Shown here in pieces: positions 52,588 to 62,720 of a DNA stretch of 64,000 nt. The position numbers were made by a program, and so were the translations under genes. This DNA is from Pseudo-nitzschia pungens. Its lineage: Eukaryota; Bacillariophyta; Bacillariophyceae; Bacillariales; Bacillariaceae. A model generated the notes under the pieces. The model ran no database searches and was not told where the DNA came from. It worked only from the letters and a program-made list of their open reading frames with translations. Within the stretch, counting starts at the first letter, position 1, and each line of letters opens with the position of its first letter. The DNA is taken from the NCBI GenBank assembly GCA_037355855.1, contig CM074760.1, positions 7,494,501 through 7,558,500 of the forward strand, read 5' to 3'.

Positions 52588-54348
52588 CTATACAGATATA
52601 CTTTCCGCTTTTAGTTTTTCCATAGCATCGGCCAGATCGGTTCGATACATATCACGCAATCTAGTGTCTCTCAAAAGATCATCTTCGGACTTTACCATGT
52701 GCTTTGCAAGTTTTTTGAAAACCCCCTTGTCCGCGAGCTTGTAGTGTTGAAAAAATAGACCGTCATCTACATTCAAAGGCACGTTCTGCCTGCCGTCAGA
52801 TACATGGCAATAGTGCACTCCGATGCTCCATACATTTTGTGGATTATATATTTGCTTGAAACGCTCAATGGGATATTCCGAAAGACTCAAATTACGTCGC
52901 CAGACGTAGTCAAGTAGAAAGTGATCCTGTGGGAAGTCGGGTTGTTTCAACCAGATGTTCCGTCCAAATGGTATCTGATTCATAACTAGGCAGCCATTTG
53001 TGCTAGGGTCGAATCTCTCTAGGTGTGATTGAAGCGGGGATGAGACGACATCGGTCGTTTCATTTGGGGGTTTTGGAACATGAATATACTCATCGACGTC
53101 AGTGGTGATCACCCAATTATAGTTGTACTTTCTGGCGTTGTAAACGCACGACCACTGTGCAGGCTCTTGAGATAAACCTGGAAGCGAGTACAAACTGTAG
53201 TGATGTGGAAAATGTGACGAGTGGTTGTTCTCTGCCCAGTTCAAATCAAAGGGAACGTAGCTAATGTATGATCGATTGAACAGACCAGACAAGTTCCAGG
53301 CTTCGTTGATATAAATCCAAAAGTGTTCCACCCCAATCAGCCGATGATATTCAATCCATTGAGGAACAAGCGATCGGTCAAATTCCCCTTTGAAACGCAG
53401 ACATGCACCAATTTTCTTTTTCTCGTGAACTTTACTCATCTCTTGTTCCTCGAGACGGTCGCATTCTAAGGGTTCTTGTAGGTCGTAAAAAAAGTTCGAA
53501 GCAGAATTCTTGCGAGTGTCAAAGTTTCCTGTGATGTCTTTTATGATTTGGGTATCATCATCATTACTATTATTTTTTGTGGCATTCGCTGATTTTGAAT
53601 CTTCATGTAACCGAAACGGTATAGTCGTAGGAAAAATCCCCTTCAACACCATCGTATTGTCGTCACTCGTAGAGTTGCACATAACGATAACGTGGTCACT
53701 CTTGCGTGTGCGTGGAGCAAGTGCTGCTAATTCCTGCACTCCTTGTCCCCGATTTTTTCCATCCTCATCGCTGCCATCCATTTGTTCCTCAGGTCCATTT
53801 TTTTCATAAAGGCACATCCATGGTATCGATTGAAATTCCATGACTTTATTGCTTTGCCGTTGAGGTTCCTCTGTCAATATTGCGTACACAATGTCATTCT
53901 TTGTATTTTGATAATATTTGCTGTCTTCGTGGTTCTGTGTTTTCTTTCCTCGATCGTGACGTATAGCGGTAACGAGTATTGGGAGTTCCATTTCCAGCCA
54001 CTGATTGATCAGATGCGTGTTCTTCTTCAAATCCCACTTCATTCTGCAGTCGACGCTGGTGCCACCTGCTCGCAACTGTTTTCGTTGATCTGCGTCCGAA
54101 CTCCGGTCATCTTGGTCAACCGGTACAAAAATCGGTTTTTGTGTTTCAGAAGGCAACAACGATTTTCTCAGGTCCGAACTCCGGTCATCTTGGTCAACCC
54201 GTACAAAAATCGTTTTTTGTGTTTCAGAAGGCAACAACGATTTTCTCAGGTCAAAGTTAGGGTATAAATTAAGAAATGCAAATGTAGCGACCAATAGCAC
54301 AAGCACCATTTTATTGCTGTTCCGTGAAACGAGGATAGCAGATGGCAT
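52588..54348 (-). CDS. Type II membrane glycosyltransferase, GT92-like (DUF23)
   Basis: A single-exon product of 586 residues. A cytosolic stub (MPSAILVSRNSNK) and one span (MVLVLLVATFAFLNLY, about 14-29) make it a type II Golgi-type protein. The lumenal part begins with two copies of a 26-residue unit (LRKSLLPSETQK and RSSD) from a 78-bp tandem duplication. The catalytic region (about 315-560) shows IGACLRFKGEFDRSLVPQWI, EYHRLIGVEHFWIYIN, the metal-binding-like DVDEY (VITTDVDEYIHV), a Cys-rich WSCVYNARKYNYNW and a late HYCHVSDG. The WIEYH..IGVEHFxIY pattern is typical of GT92 enzymes, which in animals add galactose to N-glycan core fucose. The donor here is unknown. It is convergent with the importin-alpha-like gene, with only 53 bp between stop codons. 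Confidence 0.85.
   Translation of the reverse strand: MPSAILVSRNSNKMVLVLLVATFAFLNLYPNFDLRKSLLPSETQKTIFVRVDQDDRSSDLRKSLLPSETQKPIFVPVDQDDRSSDADQRKQLRAGGTSVDCRMKWDLKKNTHLINQWLEMELPILVTAIRHDRGKKTQNHEDSKYYQNTKNDIVYAILTEEPQRQSNKVMEFQSIPWMCLYEKNGPEEQMDGSDEDGKNRGQGVQELAALAPRTRKSDHVIVMCNSTSDDNTMVLKGIFPTTIPFRLHEDSKSANATKNNSNDDDTQIIKDITGNFDTRKNSASNFFYDLQEPLECDRLEEQEMSKVHEKKKIGACLRFKGEFDRSLVPQWIEYHRLIGVEHFWIYINEAWNLSGLFNRSYISYVPFDLNWAENNHSSHFPHHYSLYSLPGLSQEPAQWSCVYNARKYNYNWVITTDVDEYIHVPKPPNETTDVVSSPLQSHLERFDPSTNGCLVMNQIPFGRNIWLKQPDFPQDHFLLDYVWRRNLSLSEYPIERFKQIYNPQNVWSIGVHYCHVSDGRQNVPLNVDDGLFFQHYKLADKGVFKKLAKHMVKSEDDLLRDTRLRDMYRTDLADAMEKLKAESISV
54095..54250 (-). repeat. 78-bp tandem duplication in the GT92 stem region
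   Basis: The unit starting TCCGAACTCCGGTCATCTTG (plus-strand view) at 54095 repeats at 54173 with only a few mismatches. The 26-codon period keeps the reading frame. Confidence 0.92.
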
Positions 54349-55005
54349 GGTTGTTGGGTCATGAAAAATGCTTCGTGCTTTGTTGCATTAAAATCCTTCT
54401 CGTTTTCCGAATCCAGCGGTCGGTTCAATGATTGCTACAGTACGGAATGCAGAAGAAGATCTTGCTACAATGTCACTATTGACGTGTAGCAAAAAAAAAG
54501 GGCTAAAAGACAGAGTATGGAGCCCAAAGGCAACCGATGTTCGTGTCGGCTTTTAACTACTGTATCGACCTACTGTAATCCTGATATGAACAGAAACGAG
54601 AACTTGTTCGACTTGTTGATCGATAGACAATGATGAGGAACACTCATGAGAGAAGCTTTTTCTGATCGTGTTCTTGGAAAAAATAAGACTGATCATCAAT
54701 TCGCAATTCGTGATTGAATCTTCTCCAACCATTATTTCTCGTTCCATCATTGTATCATGATGTAATCATGTTGTAATCTTGGGAGATACGGTAAATCTTA
54801 CGGTTCTTCATACTCGTAAGCCTTACTTCGTATCTCACATTTTCTGCGCTTTGAGCTTGTCAACTTGGAGAACTCATCGCTGATCATCGAGGCCCAGCGA
54901 AGCTCGAGCTACCGGCTACTAGAAACATAGCTTGCCCTGTCCGGAACTAAGACTTGACCTCATTAGCGATAACTCAACACCTAATACAGAAATCAGGGAC
55001 AGACA
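54349..55005. other. Intergenic region between divergent genes
   Basis: This 657-bp head-to-head spacer carries GTAAATCTTAC (54791-54801) and GTAAGCCTTAC (54816-54826) 25 bp apart. No gene recognised. Confidence 0.55.
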
Positions 55006-58000
55006 ATGGGAAGATCAGAACCTCGTCGCCGGGGACGGAACAAAGGAGGAGATAACGGGAAGTCTGTCGTGTCACCTTCGAAGGTTCCCAATAACAGCAG
55101 CTTGACGAGCTTTCATGCCCCTCTGATCCAGTGGTCCGAAGGGGAATCGACTTGGTTCGAGTATGGACAGGAGCTTCCGGGGAGAAACGATGTTCTACCG
55201 TCATCCTCGCACTCCTCACCGGCACTGATTCGTCGCTACCGATCCATTGCCGATACCATTTTTGCCAACGAGTTGAGGCTTTTCCAACAAAAAAAGGGAT
55301 CGTCTTCGGACGAACAATGGGTAGAAAATACAATTCGAAAAGGAACGCTCAAGGATAGAATCGCTGCCATGAGTGTAACGTTGTCCACGGACCCGGTTCA
55401 CAAGTTTTATGCCCTGGATGGATTGATGAGCATGGTTGGTTGTTCTTCCTCGTCGGCCGAAGGCGGGAAAACAAATGCGCGTGTCGCTCAGTTGACCGCC
55501 GAGGCACTGGAAGACTTGTTCATTAATACACTATTGCCTCCGAATAGGAAACTCATAACGCTGGCTCAGCGTCCTCTATCTAGATACGAAGAAAACGGAG
55601 AAGGGAATGATTCCAACGATCACGGCGTTGAAAAAGGCAAAAAGAAAAAAAAGAACAAAAACTCAAAGGGAAACAAATCGCTCTCCCCCCGGATTCTGTT
55701 GCTGTGGAGATTCGAAGAGATGGTCAAGGAAAAGTACGAATTGTTTCTTCGCCAGTACATGGCACAAACGCTGCAGGACGGAGTTGAGTTGCAAAAGATA
55801 GCGACACTGCGGTCGGCAGGAAATCTGCTGGCGTCGATGCCAGAGGGAGAAGTTCAGCTTCTCAACATGATGGTAAACAAGCTGGGAGATCCTGAAAAGA
55901 AGACCGCGGCAGCTGCCGGGCATCAGCTGCGACTCGTACTGCAACAGCATTCGAACATGCAAAACATTGTAGCTCGCGAGGTACAACAACTGGCCCATCG
56001 GCCCCATCTGGCTCCAAAGGCGTTGTACAACTGCATTGTATTTTTGAATCAGCTTCAACTCAAACGCTCCGAACCAACAGAAAACGACGGTGACGAAACG
56101 AATAAAGCATCAAACGCCTACTCGTTGCCTGCTTCTTTGATCAAGACGTATTTCCAGCTCTTCGAAGTGGCGGTCCAACAAAACAAAAAGTCATCTTCCA
56201 AAGAGGAATCGAGCGGGACAATGAACAGTCGTTTGCTATCGGCGCTTTTGACGGGAGTCAACCGTGCCCACCCATATCTCCCGGAGAAAGACAAGGACAT
56301 GCAAGATCACGTAGATGCTTTGTACCGCATAGTGCATACGGCACCGCCAGCAGCATGCACCCAAGCGCTCATGCTTTTGTTCCATCTTGCGGTTGGATCG
56401 AAAATGGGAGACGAAGACGACAACGGCGAGGAAGAGAAGAACGGTGAGGAAGGAGAAAAACTACGTCAAAAAGATCGCTTCTACCGAGCGCTTTATGCCA
56501 CGCTGGCAAGGAGCAATATGGTTTCTAGCGGAAAACATCTTACCATGTACTTTAATGTTTTGTACAAGGCCATGAAATACGATTCGGATGTGAATCGAAT
56601 CCACGCGTTTGCCAAGCGCCTCGCGTCGGCCGTAATGCATGCTTCGTCCCCACTGATCGCAGCGAGCGTGTATTTGCTGCAAGAAATTTCTGCCGCACAC
56701 GAAGAACTTCGTCGGTCCTGGGAACACGCTCCAGATCCCGAGACCGACGCCTCGCTAGTTCTTGACGACAGCAAGAGAGAACCCAAAGCTGGCATCGTAA
56801 ACTTTGAGGACATTCAGAACAAGGATCATGGCACGAAGGATGGACTCGACGCCGATACTATAAGGCTCCAAGGAAACCCACCTTGTTGGGAAATTTCACT
56901 GTTAGCTCATCATTTCCATCCTTCTGTGTCTAAATTCGTAAACGAGATTGGTAAGATTGAGTACGGTGGTGATCCCCTTCAAGACTTTGGATTGGCACCA
57001 TTTTTGGACAAGTTTGCGTACCGCAATCCTAAATCGCAAGAAAAAATGAAGCAGCAGAGGCAACAAATCGGAAGCGGGACCGGCAACCGCAGATCGACCA
57101 ACATGGCGGCGAGATTGGAATTGCCCGTAAACGATCCTAGCTTTTTGAAAAAGACCGATGTAAACGAACAAGACGAATTCTTTCACCAATTCTTCCTGGA
57201 ACGAGCTCGTCGTGATGAATTGAAAGGTATCACGCGAAACACAAAGGACGCGAGCAACGACGACTCAGACGAGGATAGCATAGACGCGGCTCAGGAGAAG
57301 GCGTTCGATACTGCCGAGGTTTCTGGTGGCTTGGATGCAGGGGGCAAAACGTTTGAAGATTACGAAGCCATGTGGGAAACCGACGAGGAGGAGGAAGCCT
57401 TTGTTGACTCGCTGGCCATGTCTTTGATGGAAGACGCTGCTGGTGGTCCAGCAGATATCGATGACCCAGCAGACATCGACGACTGGGGAGATCTTTACGC
57501 GGATGAAGGCGACAAAAAAGAAGATGACGGTAAGTCGATTGACGAATCCTTCGATGAAGACAGCGATGGAGAAGAGAAAGATACTTTGTCTTCAAAGGGT
57601 AAACGCAAGAGTCAGGATTCCGACGATGATGCCTTTATGGAGGAAGCAGACTCGGACAGTGATTCGAACAATGGCGGTTCGGACGACGAAGCGGGTATTG
57701 ACGAAGACGAAATCATGGCAAAAGTCGGAGGCGCTACTTCTAGTGGTGACGAAGAAGGCGACGAGGAGAACGATGACGACGATGACGACGATGACGATGA
57801 TGGGTTGCAGATGTTGCTCGCCGATGACGAAAGCGATGAAGAGAATGCAGCAGAGACGCCCGACAGCAGTTCATCTAAGAAAGGAAAGGGGAAGTCCAAG
57901 AAAAAATCCGACCTACCCGTTTTTGCGGATGCCGACGAATACCAAGCAATGATCGAAAAAAGCTTCAATGATTTGAAACGTGGAGCACAAGAGGAGGATG

Positions 58001-58098
58001 ATACCACCGAAGGTGACTCAAACAATAAAGAGTTTTCGTCTCCTAAGAAAAAGAAGAAGAACTCGAAATCAAGGAAAAAGAGAAAGAAGTCTCTGTGA
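55006..58098 (+). CDS. NOC1: NOC1/MAK21/CEBPZ-family 60S ribosome-assembly factor
   Basis: A single-exon product of 1030 residues. Noc1/Mak21 pairs with Noc2 in the nucleolus to escort early pre-60S particles. The N-terminal HEAT-like part (about 70-350) has RYRSIADTIFANELRLF, GTLKDRIAAMSVTLSTDPVH and KYELFLRQYMAQTLQDGV. The CBF/MAK21 domain (about 400-700) shows LLSALLTGVNRAHPYLP, ALMLLFHLAVGSK, DRFYRALYATLARSNM, NVLYKAMKYDSDVNRIHAF, WEISLLAHHFHPSV and GDPLQDFGLAPFLDKFAYRN, in the family order. A long Asp/Glu-rich C-terminal region (about 740-960) and a Lys-rich tail (KKKKKNSKSRKKRKK) are typical of nucleolar assembly factors. Length is comparable to human CEBPZ. Confidence 0.93.
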   Translation: MGRSEPRRRGRNKGGDNGKSVVSPSKVPNNSSLTSFHAPLIQWSEGESTWFEYGQELPGRNDVLPSSSHSSPALIRRYRSIADTIFANELRLFQQKKGSSSDEQWVENTIRKGTLKDRIAAMSVTLSTDPVHKFYALDGLMSMVGCSSSSAEGGKTNARVAQLTAEALEDLFINTLLPPNRKLITLAQRPLSRYEENGEGNDSNDHGVEKGKKKKKNKNSKGNKSLSPRILLLWRFEEMVKEKYELFLRQYMAQTLQDGVELQKIATLRSAGNLLASMPEGEVQLLNMMVNKLGDPEKKTAAAAGHQLRLVLQQHSNMQNIVAREVQQLAHRPHLAPKALYNCIVFLNQLQLKRSEPTENDGDETNKASNAYSLPASLIKTYFQLFEVAVQQNKKSSSKEESSGTMNSRLLSALLTGVNRAHPYLPEKDKDMQDHVDALYRIVHTAPPAACTQALMLLFHLAVGSKMGDEDDNGEEEKNGEEGEKLRQKDRFYRALYATLARSNMVSSGKHLTMYFNVLYKAMKYDSDVNRIHAFAKRLASAVMHASSPLIAASVYLLQEISAAHEELRRSWEHAPDPETDASLVLDDSKREPKAGIVNFEDIQNKDHGTKDGLDADTIRLQGNPPCWEISLLAHHFHPSVSKFVNEIGKIEYGGDPLQDFGLAPFLDKFAYRNPKSQEKMKQQRQQIGSGTGNRRSTNMAARLELPVNDPSFLKKTDVNEQDEFFHQFFLERARRDELKGITRNTKDASNDDSDEDSIDAAQEKAFDTAEVSGGLDAGGKTFEDYEAMWETDEEEEAFVDSLAMSLMEDAAGGPADIDDPADIDDWGDLYADEGDKKEDDGKSIDESFDEDSDGEEKDTLSSKGKRKSQDSDDDAFMEEADSDSDSNNGGSDDEAGIDEDEIMAKVGGATSSGDEEGDEENDDDDDDDDDDGLQMLLADDESDEENAAETPDSSSSKKGKGKSKKKSDLPVFADADEYQAMIEKSFNDLKRGAQEEDDTTEGDSNNKEFSSPKKKKKNSKSRKKRKKSL

Positions 58099-59117
58099 CT
58101 CCCTAATAGTAGGGATTATGAAAACGTAATTATCCCTTCTGGAAGTTTGCTATATATCCTTCGCTGCATCTTTCATTCTTGTATTTTCCAGCCATGAACG
58201 TACCAGCACTGCCTAGTCAAACATTTTTCTGAATTATGGGGATAGCAAGATGAAAGAATAGGGACTTTTCCTGTATCGGAATCGGATTTATTCGCTTTTA
58301 AGATCATGCGAAAACGATTCTCGTCCCATGTTCTGATCTCCCATATCTTACTCACTGCAAACGAACAGTCAGACTTCAGTTGATTCAATCTTTGCTGGTT
58401 TGTGTGGCAACTCTCTTTAGTTGTCATCCTCTGAAATGAAATAAGAAAGGAACAACGCTTCTTCTTCACTGTAGAAAAATTGAGCGCATCTGAAGTAAGG
58501 GAGGAAAGGAAAGCATAACCTTCAATACAAACATGCAGTCAAGAATAATGGTGATTCATTTCAAGATAGTTTAATGTGTAGGAATCTCTCATTATTGGGT
58601 ACAACAAGTACTATGCTGCTTATGCTGCAACAAGGTAGTCTTTATTCAATGCCATATGTTCTCTAGTATTGAATTCAATATCATCATCATCATTGCAGTC
58701 AATTCACTCAGGTTTACTTGCACTGTGAGTGATGCTTTTCTTTACAGAAGTACCAATTATTGTTACTGGAAAAGTTTGGAATGCCTCTAACATTCAAACG
58801 TCTACTTCTTTTTTCTCAGTATTTATGATCTTCATGATTCCGCAAACTACGGAACCTTACTTCATGCTTCATGTCGCTCTTGGCTGCGGGAGGGCTTATT
58901 TAACGGGACTCAATCACTTCTTGTTCGTGCAAATCCATCCGCAACGAACTCTGTCACAGAAGGACATCTAACTTACCGGTAATTACAGTCTACAAGGATG
59001 ATTGAAATAATCCACTCATCACCATCGAACCATTTTGCTTGCGGAAGAGATAATAGAAGTGATTTGATCCATCCACCCGCACGTCCAATCCTATCGTCAA
59101 TATAGATTTCAAATAAT
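58099..59117. other. Intergenic region, about 1 kb
   Basis: Contains the NOC1 3' UTR, a short ATC run (58678-58693) and GTAATTAC (58979-58986). A 98-codon reverse frame (58173-58469) has no recognisable motif and is not called. Confidence 0.5.
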
Positions 59118-60080
59118 ATGTCAACTAGAGCAGGAGAGACCGACTTTGCCACGGGGCTTCTCGACAGCGATGCTGCGATGCGGCCATTCCTCGACATCCT
59201 CAAGTCGAAAGAGCGCATGGATCTTTCCACGATGCGATGCCTCGCTCTCCAAACAATCGCCCACCCGGAAATATTTTCTGGTTTCGACGAATTCAAGAGC
59301 CTTTGTTCACAACTACTTTCGCCCGATGCTGGTGGTCGCCACAGCAATATATTCAACACGCTCGATCTATTCAGCTTTGGCACCCTGAACGATTACAATT
59401 CGCATCATCAAGCGGACGGCGAATACTATCTTCCGATGAACGAACATCATCTTGCTAAGTTGGGTCAATTGACACTGTTGTCTTGCATTCAAGAAGCTTG
59501 TCTCAGTGGAAAAACATCAATTTCGTACGATTCCTTGTCCTCGGCTACGGGAAAGAAGGCCGACGATAGAGCGATCGAGGAAGTTCTCATTGCGTGCCTG
59601 TACTCCAATCTGTTGAAGGGCAGGCTCTGCCAAAAAACCCGAAGCTTTTGCTGGCAGGGAGAATCACTCCCGGTGGTGCTTTCTCGCGACGTCCCCCCCG
59701 CACAAATCTCGAATCTTCTTTCGGCTCTCCGAGGCCTGGAGCAGCGCCTCGAGGAAAGCCGGATCGATGTGGTCGGGGCCCAAAAAGAAGTCGCACAGGG
59801 TCTCGAGGGCACGGTCGCATATTGGAAGTCCATCCACAACGAAAAGCGCCTCAAAGAACCTCTCGTCAAGGAGGGCCTCAGCAAGTGTGCCATGGGTGGA
59901 GACCGGCCCCCGTCTCCGGTCTCGCATCGCATGGACATTCGGAGGCAAGAAACCGGTGGGGTTGCATTCCCCGGCGGTTCCGATGCTTCTCAGAATAACA
60001 GCCTCAGGAGGTCGTCGAAACGCAGTCGAGGTGGTATGGCGACAAAGCTTGTAGCGGACTCCGCGGGATATCGCACGTAA
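59118..60080 (+). CDS. CSN7: COP9 signalosome subunit 7 (PCI domain)
   Basis: A single-exon product of 320 residues. The COP9 signalosome removes NEDD8 from cullins and so tunes cullin-RING ubiquitin ligases; CSN7 is a scaffold subunit. The PCI region (about 40-210) includes LALQTIAHPEIFSGFDEF, IFNTLDLFSFGTLNDYN, LTLLSCIQEA, SYDSLSSATG, ALIEVLI-type RAIEEVLIACLYSNLLKGRL and LPVVLSRDVPPAQISNLLSA. The LDLFSFGTxxDY and LLxGxL motifs are characteristic of CSN7. A coiled-coil helix (about 213-245; EQRLEESRIDVVGAQKEV) precedes a disordered basic tail ending in a KRSRGG patch. Convergent with the ICMT gene. Confidence 0.88.
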   Translation: MSTRAGETDFATGLLDSDAAMRPFLDILKSKERMDLSTMRCLALQTIAHPEIFSGFDEFKSLCSQLLSPDAGGRHSNIFNTLDLFSFGTLNDYNSHHQADGEYYLPMNEHHLAKLGQLTLLSCIQEACLSGKTSISYDSLSSATGKKADDRAIEEVLIACLYSNLLKGRLCQKTRSFCWQGESLPVVLSRDVPPAQISNLLSALRGLEQRLEESRIDVVGAQKEVAQGLEGTVAYWKSIHNEKRLKEPLVKEGLSKCAMGGDRPPSPVSHRMDIRRQETGGVAFPGGSDASQNNSLRRSSKRSRGGMATKLVADSAGYRT

Positions 60081-60649
60081 TGCGCAATGGGATGGGATGG
60101 GATACAAAAGTGTGCCGAGAATTCATCAATTGAAACTCATAGACATATAAAAAGGACAGTATCAAAAGCTGGCAATGAACGAATGAATGAATCTCAGGGA
60201 ACAATTCTTGAATATTTCCATCCGCACACAATGCCGCACGGATACCAGGAAAAGTGCAGACCTCAGCTCTCATAGCCTGCGTTCTGATATGATGTGGAGA
60301 GAGAAACCGAACGTTGTTTGGAAATCGATACTCCGTGACGCTTCGATCTACGGTCACGAACAACCAAAATGTATTTCAAACAGCCCAGTTTATTGTTTAC
60401 GTTGTACTTTATTGGAGGTTATTGCATACTTGTATTTCCTTGCATGGATGTAGAATTGCAGAAATGACGTTGGCACGCACTGCGGGTTGAATTTAAAAGT
60501 GTAGAATGCAGCGATCCAGTTTGCACGCATTAATCGCTTCCGATGGTTCGATGCGCACCGTAGGTGCACGTGCACTCTTTGATCAGGCCATCGGCGTCAC
60601 TCCGTTTCTTGTTGTCGTACGACTCAAGTCCCAACAGCCGTCTTCATAT
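60081..60649. other. Intergenic region between convergent genes
   Basis: This 569-bp tail-to-tail spacer has a (TGGGA)n array directly after the CSN7 stop (60087-60103) and (GAAT)n near 60178-60190. No gene recognised. Confidence 0.55.
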
Positions 60650-61651
60650 TCACGTCGACATTAGTAGCGGACTCTGTTCACCGGGAGGACAATATCCTTC
60701 TGGCTCGGACTCTGGATCCGCTTCCGGACCGACTTCAACGGACTCTTCCGTTTTGTTCTTCTCCCCCTCCCGCCGCAATGTTTGTTCCTCGTCTCTCGGA
60801 AGCGCCGGTATGAACGGGATTCCAACATAGCTTCGCCCGACGTAGTGATAATATTCGTCCCCAAACAAACGCACCAGCGATCGTTCTTCGTAGGGGATGC
60901 GCTGCGCAAAGAACTTCCATCCGGCGACCGCAAACAGCACCACCGAAAATGGATTGTGCAGCACCACCTGAGTCCCTACCGACCAATAGTAAAACCCCGT
61001 GTACGACGGATGGCGGAACCAGGTGTATATTCCATCGGTTACCAGCACGTGGTTTTCTTTTCGTTCCATCTGGATGTAGTGATTGAAGGATTCACCGCAC
61101 TTCATCATGGCGCAGGAGCGCATGATCTGGGACACCACCACCATCACCACGCCCGCCGTGGTTGTCGCCCACCACAATGCGCCCGGGATGTTCGTCGAGG
61201 AAGCATCATCGCCACCCAACCAGAATCCAAGCCAAAATTCCGTGCCGGCGATCATCGAAGCTACCGTGTAGGCCTTGGAATGGTTGACCAGAAACGAGTC
61301 GCTTCCCACCACGGTGGGATTGTAAAAGGCCGTGACAAAAAACTCCATCAAATGAAAGGTGCACATTGTTGCCACATAAAAGCACCAGGTCAAGATCGCG
61401 GCGACCTTGGCGTGAGAAAATGCCGCGGGGAAATTCTCCGAAAAGATCAACAACAAGCACGCAACGGCAACGGCAACATGGATGCCCCAGAGGATCCCCA
61501 AAAAACAACTCATGATCCCGGTCCGGCCGAGACTTTTTTGTCGGCCGTCGACATCGATGAGGCGGTCGTTCAGAAAATCCATCGCGAGCGTGGATTGGAC
61601 TCTGTCCAAGCATCTGCTGATCGGCCTCAATTTCTCAATGAGCTCTTCCAT
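60650..61651 (-). CDS. ICMT: Isoprenylcysteine carboxyl methyltransferase (STE14 type)
   Basis: A single-exon product of 333 residues. ICMT methylates the C-terminal prenylcysteine of CaaX proteins in the ER, using S-adenosylmethionine. About seven or eight membrane segments are visible, including FLGILWGIHVAVAVACLLLIF, AILTWCFYVATMCTFHLMEF and TTTAGVVMVVVSQIMRSCAM. The signature block is FNHYIQMERKENHVLVTDGI, then YTWFRHPSYTGFYYWSVGTQ, and the C-terminal FFAQRIPYEERSLVRLFGDEYYHYV. RHPSYxGFYxW and the EExxLxxxFGxxYxxY motif match the SAM- and substrate-binding regions of the family. The N-terminal ~45 residues are soluble and acidic. The C-terminal tail is Glu/Pro-rich. All expected motifs are intact. 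Confidence 0.93.
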   Translation of the reverse strand: MEELIEKLRPISRCLDRVQSTLAMDFLNDRLIDVDGRQKSLGRTGIMSCFLGILWGIHVAVAVACLLLIFSENFPAAFSHAKVAAILTWCFYVATMCTFHLMEFFVTAFYNPTVVGSDSFLVNHSKAYTVASMIAGTEFWLGFWLGGDDASSTNIPGALWWATTTAGVVMVVVSQIMRSCAMMKCGESFNHYIQMERKENHVLVTDGIYTWFRHPSYTGFYYWSVGTQVVLHNPFSVVLFAVAGWKFFAQRIPYEERSLVRLFGDEYYHYVGRSYVGIPFIPALPRDEEQTLRREGEKNKTEESVEVGPEADPESEPEGYCPPGEQSPLLMST

Positions 61652-62720
61652 GGTTCTTTTTCTTCTCGCGGATATCGGGAGTCTTCGCGATTGGAATCGT
61701 TGCGGGCCGATAGCTCGTTTCCGTTTTATTGAGCTCGATTGGGGTATGCGATGTGATTCTTCCGGATTCTGATCGTTGCATGCATTACAAGTACGTGTAC
61801 GGTATTCGTCGCAGTCGACTTCTTTCTCTTCTTGTCGTTTTTGTTCTTCTCGGAACCGAAATTCTGCATCATCTATTGCACATCCAATTAGGTGTTGGGT
61901 TCGTTGCTATCGGTAGCTCAAATTCGAGTTGTCATTGTTAATCTTAGTCATTGCTCGTCAAATCTTGTCATGAATCAATGACGATGTGTCGCTAAAAAAC
62001 GAGAATTTTGAGAAATTACGGTATTTAGTATTTCGACGGCCCAGCCCCAGTACCGGTAGTACAGTACCGTACGGTAGTTATCGCGCCAAATTTTTATCTA
62101 GTAATCGAACGAGTCGGATACACTGCACGCGAAGTCATCTCGAAATACAGTACCGTAAGTTGTACCGGTAGGAAGAATAACGGTACGTACACGTACTGGT
62201 ATGAGTAAGATCTTACGTAGGAGGTATGAATTCAGAATACCGGCTTGTAAAAGACGATGTTAAAAAAGGGGGGGCAGTGGGAGCTACCGTAGGCTGAACG
62301 TACCAGATTGTTGCGTGACAGAGGTGTATACCTCATACTCGCCACGTCTTGCACAAGCACGACTCATCGCAGCCACCAATGTGGTCCCTCCAAAAATTTA
62401 AAAGCCTGTCAACCACGACAAACCTCTTCGATAGAAATCTTTTCCAGTCTCCGAGGATCTCCGGGCCGCTCATTTCGTCGTTGGTCAGATTATTTCTCTG
62501 GGTCATTAGGAAACTTTGTCATCGGACGCGGGTTTCTCGTAATCTCGTACCGTACGACTGGGAACAAAGAGCAGATGATCCCACGACAAACAACCAGATT
62601 GCGGGTTAGCATTTAATTTTCGTTTCTCGTCGAGATTCATTCATCCACAGTCTCATAAAATAAAACAAACAGCTACTTTTGTAACCTTTGTTATTATTCC
62701 AATCAAATCCAACATCCAAA
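61652..62720. other. Intergenic region, about 1.1 kb, upstream of HSP90
   Basis: Head-to-head spacer between ICMT and HSP90. It has dense TACCGGTA, GTACCGTA and CGTACGG sequences at 62050-62200 and a GGGGGGG run near 62269-62275. I see no clear heat-shock element by eye. No gene recognised. Confidence 0.5.
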
